64,000 nt of DNA from positions 2,198,001-2,262,000 of the forward strand of contig NZ_CP017024.1 in the NCBI RefSeq assembly GCF_014522265.1, given 5' to 3'. The notes under the pieces are model-generated. The model had not been told where the DNA came from. It saw nothing but the letters and a program-made list of their open reading frames with translations, and ran no database searches. Numbering within the stretch: position 1 is the stretch's first letter; each line of letters starts with the position of its first letter. A program made the translations under genes and the position numbers. Positions 8,229-16,949 of the stretch are shown one piece after another. The stretch is from Pseudomonas oryzihabitans. Its GTDB lineage: Bacteria; Pseudomonadota; Gammaproteobacteria; Pseudomonadales; Pseudomonadaceae.

Positions 8229-9347
8229 ATGAAAGGTTTCGCGCGCAGCGGGCAGTGGGCTGTCCGGCTGGTAACGCTTATCGCTTGCTTTCTGATTGCT
8301 CCGGCCTTTGCCGAGACCCGCCAGGTCACTGACGTTCTCGGGCGCACGGTGACGATCGAGGCACCGGCCAAGCGGGTGGTGCTGGGCTTCCACTATGGCG
8401 ACTACCTGGCGGTCGGTGGCGAGCAGGCCTTCGATGCCGTGGTCGGTGTCTCCCGCGGCGCCTGGGAACGCAAGGTGCCGGCCAACTGGGCGCTCAATGT
8501 CGCCCACCGACCCTCCCTGGCCAGCCTTCCCGATGTGGGGGAGACGGAAAACAACAGCTTCTCGGTGGAAAAGGTCCTTGCCCTCAAGCCTGATCTGGTG
8601 GTGCTGGCCGCCTGGCAATTCCAGGCGCTGGATAGCGAGGTCAAGCGCCTCGAACAACTCGGCATCCCGGTGGTGGCGATCGACTACAACGCCCAGACCC
8701 TGGAGCGCCACCTGGCCTCCACCCGCCTGCTCGGCGTCATCACCGGCCAGGAGGCGCGCGCCGCCGAGCTGGCCGACTTCTATGCCAAGGTGGTGGAGGA
8801 CATCCAGACCCGCATCGCGGCCGCTCATCGTCCGAAGCCGCGGGTCTATGCCGAGTTCGGCAACAAGGGGCCGGCCGAGTACTCCTTCACCTATGGTCGC
8901 AACATGTGGGGCGCCATGGTCACCCTGGCCGGTGGCGACAACATCGCCGCGCCCTTCATCCAGTGGTGGGGGGTGATGAATCCGGAACAAGTGCTTATGG
9001 CCCAGCCGGAGGTCATCTTCATCTCCGGGCGCGAGGACAACAGCAATCCCACCGCCTTGCCCATGGGCCCTGGCGTCAGCGCCGACGACGCCCGCAGCCA
9101 CCTGCGCGCCTTCATGCAGCGACCGGGCTGGGCCAATCTGCCGGCGATCCGCGACGGGCGTCTGTATGGCGTCTACCAGGGCGCCTCGCGCAGCCTGGAG
9201 GACTTCGCCATGCTGCAGTTCATCGCCAAGCAGCTCTATCCGGATCTGTTCCAGGACGTGGATCCCATGGCCAACTACCGCGACTACTATCGCCGCTACA
9301 TGCCGATCCAGCCGCAGGGCACCTTCGCCATAGGCCTGACGCCATGA
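8229..9347 (+). CDS. Periplasmic binding protein of an iron/siderophore-type ABC importer
   Basis: Binding protein of 372 residues in the FecB/FhuD class. The signal peptide covers about residues 1-30 (TLIACFLIAPAFAE), followed by VTDVLGRTVTIEAPAKRVVLGFHYGDYLA and a conserved VEKVLALKPDLVVLAAW. The carboxy lobe has WWGVMNPEQVLMAQPEVIFISG. It is the first gene of a three-gene operon (binding protein, permease, ATPase) with four-base overlaps, convergent with a TonB-dependent siderophore receptor. That context suggests a ferric-siderophore route, but no Fur box is obvious upstream and the substrate is not proven. It is distinct from the riboswitch-led importer at 2300-5108. Confidence 0.82.
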   Translation: MKGFARSGQWAVRLVTLIACFLIAPAFAETRQVTDVLGRTVTIEAPAKRVVLGFHYGDYLAVGGEQAFDAVVGVSRGAWERKVPANWALNVAHRPSLASLPDVGETENNSFSVEKVLALKPDLVVLAAWQFQALDSEVKRLEQLGIPVVAIDYNAQTLERHLASTRLLGVITGQEARAAELADFYAKVVEDIQTRIAAAHRPKPRVYAEFGNKGPAEYSFTYGRNMWGAMVTLAGGDNIAAPFIQWWGVMNPEQVLMAQPEVIFISGREDNSNPTALPMGPGVSADDARSHLRAFMQRPGWANLPAIRDGRLYGVYQGASRSLEDFAMLQFIAKQLYPDLFQDVDPMANYRDYYRRYMPIQPQGTFAIGLTP

Positions 9348-10402
9348 GCGAGGCCGCGAGCGCCAGCCACGGCAACGCCATCGCCGAGCAGCGCGCCCGC
9401 GAGCGTCGCCGCTGGCGCGCCTGCGCGGTGTTTCTGCTGTTGACCCTGGCGGCTCTGGTGCTGGACATCGCCACCGGGCCGTCGCTGCTCTCGCCGCTGG
9501 AGGTGCTCAAGTCGCTGACCGGGCTTGGCGAGCGGCAGCCGATGACCGACGCCATCGTCCGCGACCTGCGCCTGCCGGTGGCGCTGATGGCCCTGGCGGT
9601 GGGCGCCGCCCTCGGTGCGGGCGGGGCGCAGATGCAGACGCTGCTCAACAACCCCATGGCCAGCCCCTACACCCTGGGCATGGCCGCCGCCGCCGGCTGT
9701 GGCGCCGCTCTCAGCCTGGCACTGGGCAGCTTCGGCCTGGGCGCGCTGATCGGGGTGCCGCTGGGGGCCTTCGCCTTCGCCATGCTGGCGGCGCTGTTTC
9801 TCTTCGCCCTGGCCTCGCTCAAGCGCACCGGCAGCGACACCATCATCCTCGGCGGCATCGCCCTGCTGTTCCTCTTCCAGTCGCTGCTGTCGCTGGTGCA
9901 GTTCCTCTCCTCGCCGGAGCTCTCCCAGCAGATCCTCTTCTGGCTGTTCGGCAGCCTCGGCCGCGCCACCTGGACCACCCTGGCCATCGTCGCCGGGGTG
10001 ACCCTGCTGTGCTGCCTCCTGCTCTTGCGCGATGCCTGGAAACTGGCCGCGCTGCGCCTGGGCGAGGCGCGGGCCGAGAGCCTCGGCGTGGACATCCGCC
10101 GCCTGCGCCTCAAGGTGCTGATCCTGGTGGCGGTGATGACCGCCACGGCCACCAGTTTCGTCGGGGTGATCGGCTTCGTCGGCCTGGTCGCGCCCCATAT
10201 CGCCCGTTGGCAGGTGGGCGAGGATCAGCGCTTCCTGCTGCCGCTGTCGGCCATCTGCGGCGCCCTGATGCTGTCCTCTGCCTCGGTGCTGTCCAAGTCG
10301 ATCCTGCCCGGGGCGCTGTTTCCGGTGGGCATCGTCACCGCCATCGTGGGAGTGCCCTTCCTGCTATGGCTCATCTTCGCCCCGCGCAGGTCCAGCCCAT
10401 GA
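9344..10402 (+). CDS. FecCD-family ABC permease
   Basis: Permease of 352 residues with about nine or ten hydrophobic segments. The signatures are GAGGAQMQTLLNNPMASPYTLGMAAAAG in the first third (core QMQTLLNNPMASPYTLG) and VIGFVGLVAPHIARW near residue 275. A 40-residue charged amino-terminal tail (RARERRRWRAC) precedes the first segment. The ATG at 9344 overlaps the stop of the binding protein, and its own stop overlaps the ATPase start. Paralogous to, but clearly diverged from, the permease at 3313-4347. Confidence 0.85.
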   Translation: MSEAASASHGNAIAEQRARERRRWRACAVFLLLTLAALVLDIATGPSLLSPLEVLKSLTGLGERQPMTDAIVRDLRLPVALMALAVGAALGAGGAQMQTLLNNPMASPYTLGMAAAAGCGAALSLALGSFGLGALIGVPLGAFAFAMLAALFLFALASLKRTGSDTIILGGIALLFLFQSLLSLVQFLSSPELSQQILFWLFGSLGRATWTTLAIVAGVTLLCCLLLLRDAWKLAALRLGEARAESLGVDIRRLRLKVLILVAVMTATATSFVGVIGFVGLVAPHIARWQVGEDQRFLLPLSAICGALMLSSASVLSKSILPGALFPVGIVTAIVGVPFLLWLIFAPRRSSP

Positions 10403-11196
10403 TCCGTCTCCATGACCTCGCGCTGAAGCGCGGCGACCGCACCGTGATCTCCGGACTCTGCACCGAGCTGCACGCAGGGCAGGTGCATGTGATCCTCGGC
10501 CCCAATGGCACCGGCAAGACCACCCTGCTGCGCGCCCTGGCCGGTGACCTGCCGCTGGCGGCGGGTCATATCGAACGCGGGGAAAGGCGGCTGGTGGCGG
10601 GGGCTTCGCTCCGCGCTCAGCGCGAGGGCTGGCGCCAGGGCGTGGCCTATATGCCCCAGGATTCCCATGCCGAGGCGGCGCTGTCGGTGCTGGAGACGGT
10701 GGCCATGGGCAGCCTGGAACGGCTGACCCTGCACCTGGACGATGAGCTGCTGGAGCGGGCGCTGGGCAAGCTCGACGAGGTGGGCATCGGCCATCTGGCC
10801 TCGCGTCAGCTGGGTGCCCTGAGTGGCGGTCAGCGGCAGCTGGTGTTCTTTGCCCAGGTGCTGATGCGCGAACCCGAGGTGATGCTGCTGGATGAACCGG
10901 TCAGCGCCCTGGATCTGCGGCACCAGATCAACCTGCTCGATCGGGTACGCCACGAGACCCGATTGCACAATCAGGTGACCGTGGTGGTGCTGCACGATCT
11001 CAACCTGGCCTGCCAGTACGCCGATTCGCTGCTGGTGCTGGTCAACGGTGGCCTGCTGGCCGCCGGCCGACCCGCCGCCATCGTCACCGCCGACCTGCTG
11101 GAAGCCACCTACGGCGTGGCGGTGGACATCCTCCACGACCGCCAGGGCCGCCCGGTGGTGCAGCCGCTGACCGGTCAGGCCTTCAGCGAGGCCTGA
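10399..11196 (+). CDS. Iron/siderophore-type ABC transporter ATP-binding protein
   Basis: ATPase of 265 residues. Walker A is GPNGTGKTT, the signature is LSGGQRQLVFFAQVL, Walker B is VMLLDEPVSALD, and the switch histidine is in VVVLHDLNLACQY. The start at 10399 overlaps the permease stop as ATGA. It completes the operon begun at 8229. The gene ends 15 bp before a 142-bp imperfect palindrome shared with the convergent TonB receptor. Confidence 0.86.
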   Translation: MIRLHDLALKRGDRTVISGLCTELHAGQVHVILGPNGTGKTTLLRALAGDLPLAAGHIERGERRLVAGASLRAQREGWRQGVAYMPQDSHAEAALSVLETVAMGSLERLTLHLDDELLERALGKLDEVGIGHLASRQLGALSGGQRQLVFFAQVLMREPEVMLLDEPVSALDLRHQINLLDRVRHETRLHNQVTVVVLHDLNLACQYADSLLVLVNGGLLAAGRPAAIVTADLLEATYGVAVDILHDRQGRPVVQPLTGQAFSEA

Positions 11197-11211
11197 TTTT
11201 CAATGGGTCGT

Positions 11212-11353
11212 AGAGCCTGTTCATAATCTCGCGAGCTAGAGCCAAACAAGGCGAGAAGGCCTGAGGAAGCGGAGTTTACATAGCGTAAATGAGCATTCCG
11301 AAGGCCTTCTCAACGCGGTTTGGCCGACGCGCAGCAGATTATGAGCAGGCTCT
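11212..11353. repeat. 142-bp imperfect palindrome (MITE-like) between convergent genes
   Basis: The outer arms AGAGCCTGTTCATAATCT (11212-11229) and its near-complement at 11336-11353 match at 17 of 18 positions. Inner segments also pair, for example GAGAAGGCCT with AGGCCTTCTC and AGTTTACA with CGTAAAT. The centre lies near 11281-11283. The last arm base is also the last base of the stop codon of the TonB receptor. It may act as a bidirectional terminator, or may be a non-autonomous element; no target-site duplication is evident. Confidence 0.7.
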
Positions 11354-13479
11354 TAGAAAGTGTAGGTGAAACCGGCCTGTACCGTCCGCGGCTCGCCCGG
11401 ATAGCTGTAGGCGTTCCAGGAACTCTCGTCGTAGCCCTTGTTGAAGACGTTGCGCACGTCCAGGTTCAGCCGCAGGTGCTCGTCGACCTTGTAGAAGCTC
11501 AAGAGGTCGGTGACCGTGTAGCTGTCCATCGTGTAGTCGCTGGCGATGGTCTTCTGGCCTTCGCGCTCACCCACGTACTTGAGGTTGGCACCCAGGCCCA
11601 GGCCGCGCAGTGCACCGTCGTGGAATTCGTAGACGTTGAGCAGGTTGACGGCATTGCGCGGGATGTTGGTCAGGCGCGTGCCGCGGGCCAGGGTGTTGTC
11701 CTTGGTGACCTCGGCATCGGTGAAGGCGTAGCCGCCGAGGATGCGCCAGTTGGGCGTCAGGTCGCCGGTCACGTTGACTTCGAAGCCGCGGCTGCGCACC
11801 TCGCCGGCGGCGACGTTGAAATTCGGATCGACCGGGTCCAGGGTCAGGACGTTTTCCTTGACCGTATGGAAGATCGCCGTGTCGACGCTGAGACGACCGT
11901 CCAGCGCCGCCCACTTCATGCCCACCTCGTAGGCCTTGCCTTCCTCGGGATCGAAGCCGCCGCCCAGGCGCGCCGCGCCGGTGTTGGGCTTGAATGACTT
12001 GGAGGCGCTGGCATAGAGGGCCAGTTCCGGGGTGAGGTCGTAGCTGACGCCCAGGCGCGGGGTGACGGCGTTGTCGGCGTTGGACCAGCTCTGACCACCG
12101 GCGACGAAGTTGTCGTAGTCATGCTCGAAGCGTTCCAGGCGCACGCCACCCAGCACCTTGAAACGCTCGGTAAGGGCGATCTGGTCCTGCACGAAGGCCG
12201 CCCAGGTCTTGAGGGTCTCGTGGTCGTGGGTGGGCGTACGGGTCAGGGCCGGACGCGGCTGGCCGAGAACCGGATCGACCAGGTTGACCGGATAGGCGCT
12301 GACACTGCCTGGCGAGCGCTGGATGATCGACTGATAGTCGTAGTCTTCCACCTCGATCCCGGTGATCAGGGTGTGGCCGAGGCCGAAGGTGTCGAAGCGA
12401 CCGGTCACGTTCAGCTGCAGGTCGCGATCGCTCCACTCCAGCTTGCGGTAGTTGAAGTTGCGGCCGAGGGTCACGCCGTCGGCCTGCACGCCGTTGGCTT
12501 CCACGGCATTGCCCTTGAGGCTGCCGTCCAGGTACTGGAAGCCGCCGGCCAGGGTCCAGGCGTCGTTCAACTGGTGCTCGAAGCGCAGCTGATAGGCCTC
12601 GCTGTCGCTGTGCAGCAGGTTGGTGGTGCCCTTTTCCCAGGCATTGGTGGAGCGACTGGCCTCGGCGCGCTGGGTCAGGTAGTTGGTGCGACCGCGATCC
12701 AGCGGGGCGTTGCTGCGGATGATGTCCGCCTCGAACGTGATGAGGGTGGCGTCGGTGGCCTGCCAGCTCAGCACCGGGGCGACTTCGTAGCGCTCGGTGT
12801 GCACGTCGTCGCGGAAGGTGTCGCCGCCCTCGGCGATCAGGTTGAGGCGATAGGCCAGGCGGCCGTCCTCGTCCACCGGGCCGGTGGTGTCCAGGGTGCC
12901 GCGTTTCTGGCCCTGGTCGGTGAACTGGCTGCCAAGGGTGGTCTTGCGCTCGCCCAGCGGCTGCTTGGTGACCACGTTGAAGGTGCCGCCCGGATCGCTG
13001 CGGCCATAGAGGGTCGCGGCCGGTCCGCGCAGGACCTCGACCCGCTCCAGGGTGGCGGCATCCGGCGCGCTGGGATAGCCACGATTCATGGGGAAGCCGT
13101 TGCGGAAATACTCGGAGCTGGTGAAGCCGCGCACCGTGTAGCTGGTCAGGCCCTGGCCGCCGAAGTTGTTGCCGCGGCCGACGCCACCGGCCTGGTCCAG
13201 CGCCTGTTGCAGGCGGGTGGCGGAGAGGTCGTCGAGGGCTTCGCGGGAGACCACGCTCACCGACTGGGGCGTTTCGTGCAGCGGGGTGTCGGTACGGGTG
13301 GCACTGCTGGAACGCTCTGCCTTGTAGCCCTGCACCGGACCGGTGGGTGATTCGGCCGTGCCGACGATGGTGAGGTCGGACAGCGCCTGGGGCGAATCTT
13401 CCGTCTGCTCCTGCGCATGACCGGCGAGGGGGAGGGCACAGAGGGGCAGCAGATAGAGAGCAGGGGCCAGCCGGTGCAT
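11353..13479 (-). CDS. TonB-dependent siderophore receptor
   Basis: Outer-membrane receptor of 708 residues. The signal peptide covers about residues 1-22 and ends at AGHAQ, with a TonB-box-like stretch LSDLTIVGT soon after. The plug domain shows PQSVSVVSREALDD, YTVRGFTSSEYFRNGFP and VEVLRGPAATLYGRSDPGG. A 22-strand barrel follows and ends in the typical QAGFTYTF with terminal phenylalanine. Domain layout and length fit ferric-siderophore receptors of the FhuA/FpvA class. No amino-terminal signalling domain (FecA-type) is present, so transcriptional signalling by this receptor is unlikely. It is convergent with the ABC importer at 8229-11196, its probable partner in iron uptake. Confidence 0.88.
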   Translation of the reverse strand: MHRLAPALYLLPLCALPLAGHAQEQTEDSPQALSDLTIVGTAESPTGPVQGYKAERSSSATRTDTPLHETPQSVSVVSREALDDLSATRLQQALDQAGGVGRGNNFGGQGLTSYTVRGFTSSEYFRNGFPMNRGYPSAPDAATLERVEVLRGPAATLYGRSDPGGTFNVVTKQPLGERKTTLGSQFTDQGQKRGTLDTTGPVDEDGRLAYRLNLIAEGGDTFRDDVHTERYEVAPVLSWQATDATLITFEADIIRSNAPLDRGRTNYLTQRAEASRSTNAWEKGTTNLLHSDSEAYQLRFEHQLNDAWTLAGGFQYLDGSLKGNAVEANGVQADGVTLGRNFNYRKLEWSDRDLQLNVTGRFDTFGLGHTLITGIEVEDYDYQSIIQRSPGSVSAYPVNLVDPVLGQPRPALTRTPTHDHETLKTWAAFVQDQIALTERFKVLGGVRLERFEHDYDNFVAGGQSWSNADNAVTPRLGVSYDLTPELALYASASKSFKPNTGAARLGGGFDPEEGKAYEVGMKWAALDGRLSVDTAIFHTVKENVLTLDPVDPNFNVAAGEVRSRGFEVNVTGDLTPNWRILGGYAFTDAEVTKDNTLARGTRLTNIPRNAVNLLNVYEFHDGALRGLGLGANLKYVGEREGQKTIASDYTMDSYTVTDLLSFYKVDEHLRLNLDVRNVFNKGYDESSWNAYSYPGEPRTVQAGFTYTF

Positions 13480-13712
13480 TGTTATCGTCCTGGGGTTCGG
13501 GGAGGCGGATTCTAGAGCGGCTTACAAAGTGGATACAACTGCGAGTCGTTACCGCCTGAGACATATTTTCATCGGACTGGTCGGTTCGTTGGCGACGGCG
13601 CGCCCAAATACCGTCGTCGCCAATCGCCGGCAGACATCTGGCGGGCCTGCGCCGGGAGGCGAGCCCGGCACTTTTGCCGTAGCATGCCGCTCCTTTGCCG
13701 TCGTGACCGCCC

Positions 13713-14660
13713 ATGAATACCGCCACCCTTGCCCACCTCTCCGCGCTGCTGCTCGCCGCCCTCGATTCGCCACCTGCCGAGGCGCGCCGGCTGGTGCACG
13801 GCCGTGGCCGGCTGCTGCCGGGGCTGGAACAACTCACCGTGGACTGGCTGGAAGGCGTGGTGCGGGTAGGGCTGTTTCGCGAATTGCCCGCCGCCGAGCT
13901 GGATGCCCTGCGCACGACTCTGACCGTCCTGGGCGAGACCCCGGCGTGGCGCGCCAGCGGCGCCCGCAGCCTGCTCCTGCAGCATCGCTATCGCCTGGAC
14001 GCGGCCAGCGAGGCGCTGATCGGTGCGCCGGTGGGCGAGCACGTCATCCATGAAGACGGCCTGAAGTTCGGCCTGGACCTCACCCGCCACCAGAACATGG
14101 GGCTGTTCCTCGACATGCGCCTGGGCCGCCGCTGGGTGCGCGAGCAGGCCGCCGGTCTGCGCATCCTCAACCTGTTCGCCTACACCTGTGGCTTCTCGGT
14201 GGCCGCCCTGGCCGGCGGCGCGGCCCAGGTGGTCAATCTGGACATGGCCCGCGGGCCCCTGACCCGCGGTCGCGAGAACCACCGACTCAATGGCCATGAC
14301 CTGGGCAAGGTCAGCTTTCTCGGCCACGAACTGTTCAAGTCTTGGGGCAAGGTGCGCAAGCTGGGGCCCTATGACCTGGTGATCGTCGATCCGCCCAGCT
14401 TCCAGCAGGGCAGCTTCGCGCTGACCAAGGACTACGCGCGCATCCTGCGCCACCTGCCCGAACTGCTCACCCCCGGTGGCCGGGTGCTGGCCTGCGTCAA
14501 CGACCCCGGCGTCGGCGCGGATTTCCTCATCGCCGGCATGGCCCAGGAGGCGCCCGGACTGGCCTTCGTCGAGCGCCTGGCCAATCCACCGGAATTCGCC
14601 GACGAAGACGCCGAAGGTGGTCTCAAGGTGCTGGTGTTCCAGCAGGACCAGGCGTCGTAG
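13713..14660 (+). CDS. Class I SAM-dependent methyltransferase, RlmI-like
   Basis: Methyltransferase of 315 residues in the RlmI/RlmK branch. The marker HQNMGLFLDMRLGRRWV (about residues 127-143) precedes motif I, LNLFAYTCGFSVAALAGGA, and motif IV, VIVDPPSFQQGSF, sits near residue 225. RlmI methylates a cytosine of 23S rRNA, but E. coli RlmI is about 396 residues with an amino-terminal PUA domain that I do not see here, so the substrate is open. It stands alone, divergent from the TonB receptor, and is followed by a repeat array. Confidence 0.8.
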   Translation: MNTATLAHLSALLLAALDSPPAEARRLVHGRGRLLPGLEQLTVDWLEGVVRVGLFRELPAAELDALRTTLTVLGETPAWRASGARSLLLQHRYRLDAASEALIGAPVGEHVIHEDGLKFGLDLTRHQNMGLFLDMRLGRRWVREQAAGLRILNLFAYTCGFSVAALAGGAAQVVNLDMARGPLTRGRENHRLNGHDLGKVSFLGHELFKSWGKVRKLGPYDLVIVDPPSFQQGSFALTKDYARILRHLPELLTPGGRVLACVNDPGVGADFLIAGMAQEAPGLAFVERLANPPEFADEDAEGGLKVLVFQQDQAS

Positions 14661-15076
14661 GTTGGGTTGAGCGCCGCGAAGCCCAACGGTGTCCAGGCGC
14701 GACCCCGCCTTGTTGGGCTTCAACGATAAAGCCGTCTCAACCCAACCTACGGAATCCGCCCGTAGGTTGGCGCTGAGCGCCGCGAAGCCCAACGGTGCCC
14801 AGCCTCGACCCCGGCCCGTTGGGCTTCGACGATGAGGCCGTCTCAACCCAACCTACGGAGCCTGCCCGTAGGTTGGCGCTGAGCACAGCGAAGCCCAACG
14901 GTGCTCAGGCGCGACCCCGCCTTGTTGGGCTTCGACGGTGGAGCCGTCTCAACCCAACCTACGAATCCGCCCGCAGGTTGGCGCTGAGCGTAGCGAAGCC
15001 CAACAGTCCCCAGGTTCAACTTCAGTTCTTTGGGCTTCGACAGTGGCGCCGGCTCAACCCCACCTGCGCGACGGGG
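14657..15076. repeat. Four tandem ~105-bp palindromic repeat units
   Basis: Four head-to-tail units start at about 14657, 14761, 14866 and 14970. Each opens with GTAGGTTGG, has GCGAAGCCCAAC, then after some 25 bp the inverse TTGGGCTTC, and closes with CAACCCAACCTAC. Each unit is therefore itself an inverted-repeat pair. The fourth is the most diverged. This array fills the stretch between the methyltransferase and the NfeD gene; I see no coding function in it. The same motif recurs singly or paired at many other places in the window. Confidence 0.88.
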
Positions 15077-15171
15077 CGCCATTTCATCGGGCGCTCGGTA
15101 CCACTCGGAGGCCCTGGTGGCGGATGAGCGCAGCAGCAGCCATGCTGTGGCGTTACCTGGAAGGAGCGGCA

Positions 15172-15615
15172 ATGGACGTGCAATGGTGGTACTGGCTGGT
15201 GCTGGGCGTCGGCCTGATGCTGAGCGAATTGGTGGTGCCGGCCTTTTTCCTGATCTGGTTCGGCCTGGGCGCCCTGCTGGTCGGCGTGCTGCTGCTGGTA
15301 CTGCCGGCCCTGGCGCTGGCCGTGCAACTGCTGGTCTGGAGTCTGGCCTCGCTGGTGGCGGTGTTTCTCTGGTTTCGCTATGGCAAGGACCGTGGCAAGC
15401 CCGGTGAAGACTGGAGCGCCGACGTCCATCTGGGCGAGATCGGCCTGCTGGTCGCGGCGGTCGGCCCCTTCGCCCGTGGCCGCGTGCGCTTCCAGAAACC
15501 CATCCTCGGCAGCGATGAATGGCCCTGCCTGGCCGACGCCGAGATCGCGGCCGGCGAGCGGGTTCGACTGCTCGCCTTCGAAGGCAACCTGGTCAAGGTC
15601 GCCCGTCAATCCTGA
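15172..15615 (+). CDS. NfeD-family membrane protein
   Basis: A short NfeD protein of 147 residues. Three or four hydrophobic segments (WWYWLVLGVGLMLSELVV to about residue 65) are followed by a small soluble beta-barrel domain of the OB type (GEIGLLVAAVGPFARGRVRF to the end). The ATG at 15172 has AAGGAGCGG just upstream, so it was preferred over earlier in-frame codons that lie inside the repeat array. Short NfeD proteins typically pair with SPFH/stomatin proteins; the next gene, 27 bp on, is exactly that. Confidence 0.85.
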   Translation: MDVQWWYWLVLGVGLMLSELVVPAFFLIWFGLGALLVGVLLLVLPALALAVQLLVWSLASLVAVFLWFRYGKDRGKPGEDWSADVHLGEIGLLVAAVGPFARGRVRFQKPILGSDEWPCLADAEIAAGERVRLLAFEGNLVKVARQS

Positions 15616-15642
15616 CGTCTTCCATCCATAGGGACATCGTCC

Positions 15643-16497
15643 ATGAGTGTCAGTCTTATCGTCGCCCTGCTGTTGCTGGTCTTCATCGTCGTCACCGTCG
15701 CCAAGGGCGTGCGCCTGGTGCCCCAGGGGCAGGAGTGGATCGTCGAGCGCCTCGGCAAGTACCGCACCACCCTCAAGCCCGGGCTGAATTTCCTCATCCC
15801 CTACATGGACCAGGTCAGCTACCGCCTCAGTACCAAGGACCTGATCCTCGATGTGCAGCAACAGGAGGTCATCACCCGCGACAATGCGGTGATCCTGGCC
15901 AATGCCCTGTGCTTCGCCAAGATCGTCGATCCGGCCAAGGCGGCCTATGGCGTGGAAGACTATGCCCAGGCCATCACCAGCCTGGCGATGACCTCGCTGC
16001 GCGCCATCATCGGCGAGATGGAACTGGACCAGGCGCTGTCCTCGCGGGACGAGATCAAGGCGCGGCTGAGGGTCAGCATGGCCGAGCAGACCGTGGACTG
16101 GGGCATCACCGTCAAGGCGGTGGAGGTGCAGGAACTCAAGCCGACCCCGTCGATGCAGGCGGCGATGGAAATGCAGGCGGCCGCCGAGCGGGAGCGCAAG
16201 GCGGTGGTGACCCGGGCCGAAGGCGCCAAGCAGGCCGCCATCCTGGAGGCCGATGCCCGTCTCGAAGCCGCCAAGCGCGACGGCGTGGCCCAGGTGACCC
16301 TGGCGCAGGCCTCCGCCGCCGCCCTGAGCAAGATCTCCGAAGCCGTGGGCAGCGAACCGACGCCGGTGCTCTATCTGCTGGGCGAGCGTTATATCAATGC
16401 CATGGAAAAGCTGGCCACCAGCGAGAACGCGAAGACGGTGGTCCTGCCGGCCGATATCCAGCAGACGCTGCGTGGCCTGCTGGGGACCAAGTCCTAG
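15643..16497 (+). CDS. SPFH/stomatin-family protein, QmcA-like
   Basis: Membrane-anchored SPFH (band 7) protein of 284 residues. A single amino-terminal hydrophobic segment (SLIVALLLLVFIVVTVA) precedes the SPFH domain from about residue 22 (VPQGQEWIVERLGKYRTTL, YMDQVSYRLSTKDLILDV), and an alanine- and glutamate-rich coiled region runs about residues 180-235 (EMQAAAERERKAVV). Such proteins form oligomeric cages or membrane microdomains and act with NfeD partners. It is probably cotranscribed with the NfeD gene. Confidence 0.87.
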   Translation: MSVSLIVALLLLVFIVVTVAKGVRLVPQGQEWIVERLGKYRTTLKPGLNFLIPYMDQVSYRLSTKDLILDVQQQEVITRDNAVILANALCFAKIVDPAKAAYGVEDYAQAITSLAMTSLRAIIGEMELDQALSSRDEIKARLRVSMAEQTVDWGITVKAVEVQELKPTPSMQAAMEMQAAAERERKAVVTRAEGAKQAAILEADARLEAAKRDGVAQVTLAQASAAALSKISEAVGSEPTPVLYLLGERYINAMEKLATSENAKTVVLPADIQQTLRGLLGTKS

Positions 16498-16521
16498 TCC
16501 GGCAATTGTCGCGGGCCTGCC

Positions 16522-16743
16522 CTAGCCCTGCTTCGGCAGGCGCCGATAGAGCTGCTCGACCTTTTCCCGCGCCCAGGGCGTGCGGCGCAGGAAGGTCAGG
16601 CTGGATTTGATACTGGGCTCATGGGTGAAGCAGCGCAGCGGGATGCGTCGGCCGAGTTCTTCCCAGCCATGATGCTCCACCAGGCGGGTGAGCAGGGCTT
16701 CGAGGGTGATGCCTTCGAGGGAGGTGCGGGGCTTGTCGGACAT
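16522..16743 (-). CDS. VF530 family (DUF2132) DNA-binding protein
   Basis: A small protein of 73 residues of the VF530/DUF2132 family, an alpha-helical fold with proposed DNA binding. Typical features are [38 protein letters not shown] and [12 protein letters not shown]. The ATG at 16743 gives the usual [15 protein letters not shown] start; a longer frame reaching 16827 would extend into the pca operator region and was not used. It is convergent with the SPFH gene and divergent from pcaI. Biological role unknown. Confidence 0.82.
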   Translation of the reverse strand: MSDKPRTSLEGITLEALLTRLVEHHGWEELGRRIPLRCFTHEPSIKSSLTFLRRTPWAREKVEQLYRRLPKQG

Positions 16744-16831
16744 CGGCTGGGCTCTGGATGAAGGGAGGGCAGTGTAGCCGCTGCAACAGCGCGCCGCGCG
16801 TCGAAGCGGTCGACAGTCCACAAACAATGCT

Positions 16832-16865
16832 GTTCGATAATCGAACTGTTAGTCGATTATCGGAT
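16832..16865. promoter_or_regulatory. Paired PcaR operator upstream of pcaI
   Basis: A 15-bp near-perfect palindrome GTTCGATAATCGAAC (16832-16846) has core centre 16839. A second core CGATTATCG (16854-16862) has centre 16858. The spacing is again 19 bp. It lies about 90 bp before the pcaI ATG and matches the described P. putida PcaR target sequence closely. Confidence 0.82.
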
Positions 16866-16949
16866 TGTTTGCGTGGGTAGGGCTTTGTAGTCTGGCTCCA
16901 GACCGCCGCACCGGGCGGCGCCGACAACAAAGACGCGAGTCGACAATCC

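Noticed and set aside
14657-15076. Possible CRISPR array
   Set aside because: The repeated parts are longer than the variable parts, the variable parts are themselves similar, each unit is an inverted-repeat pair, and no cas gene is near.
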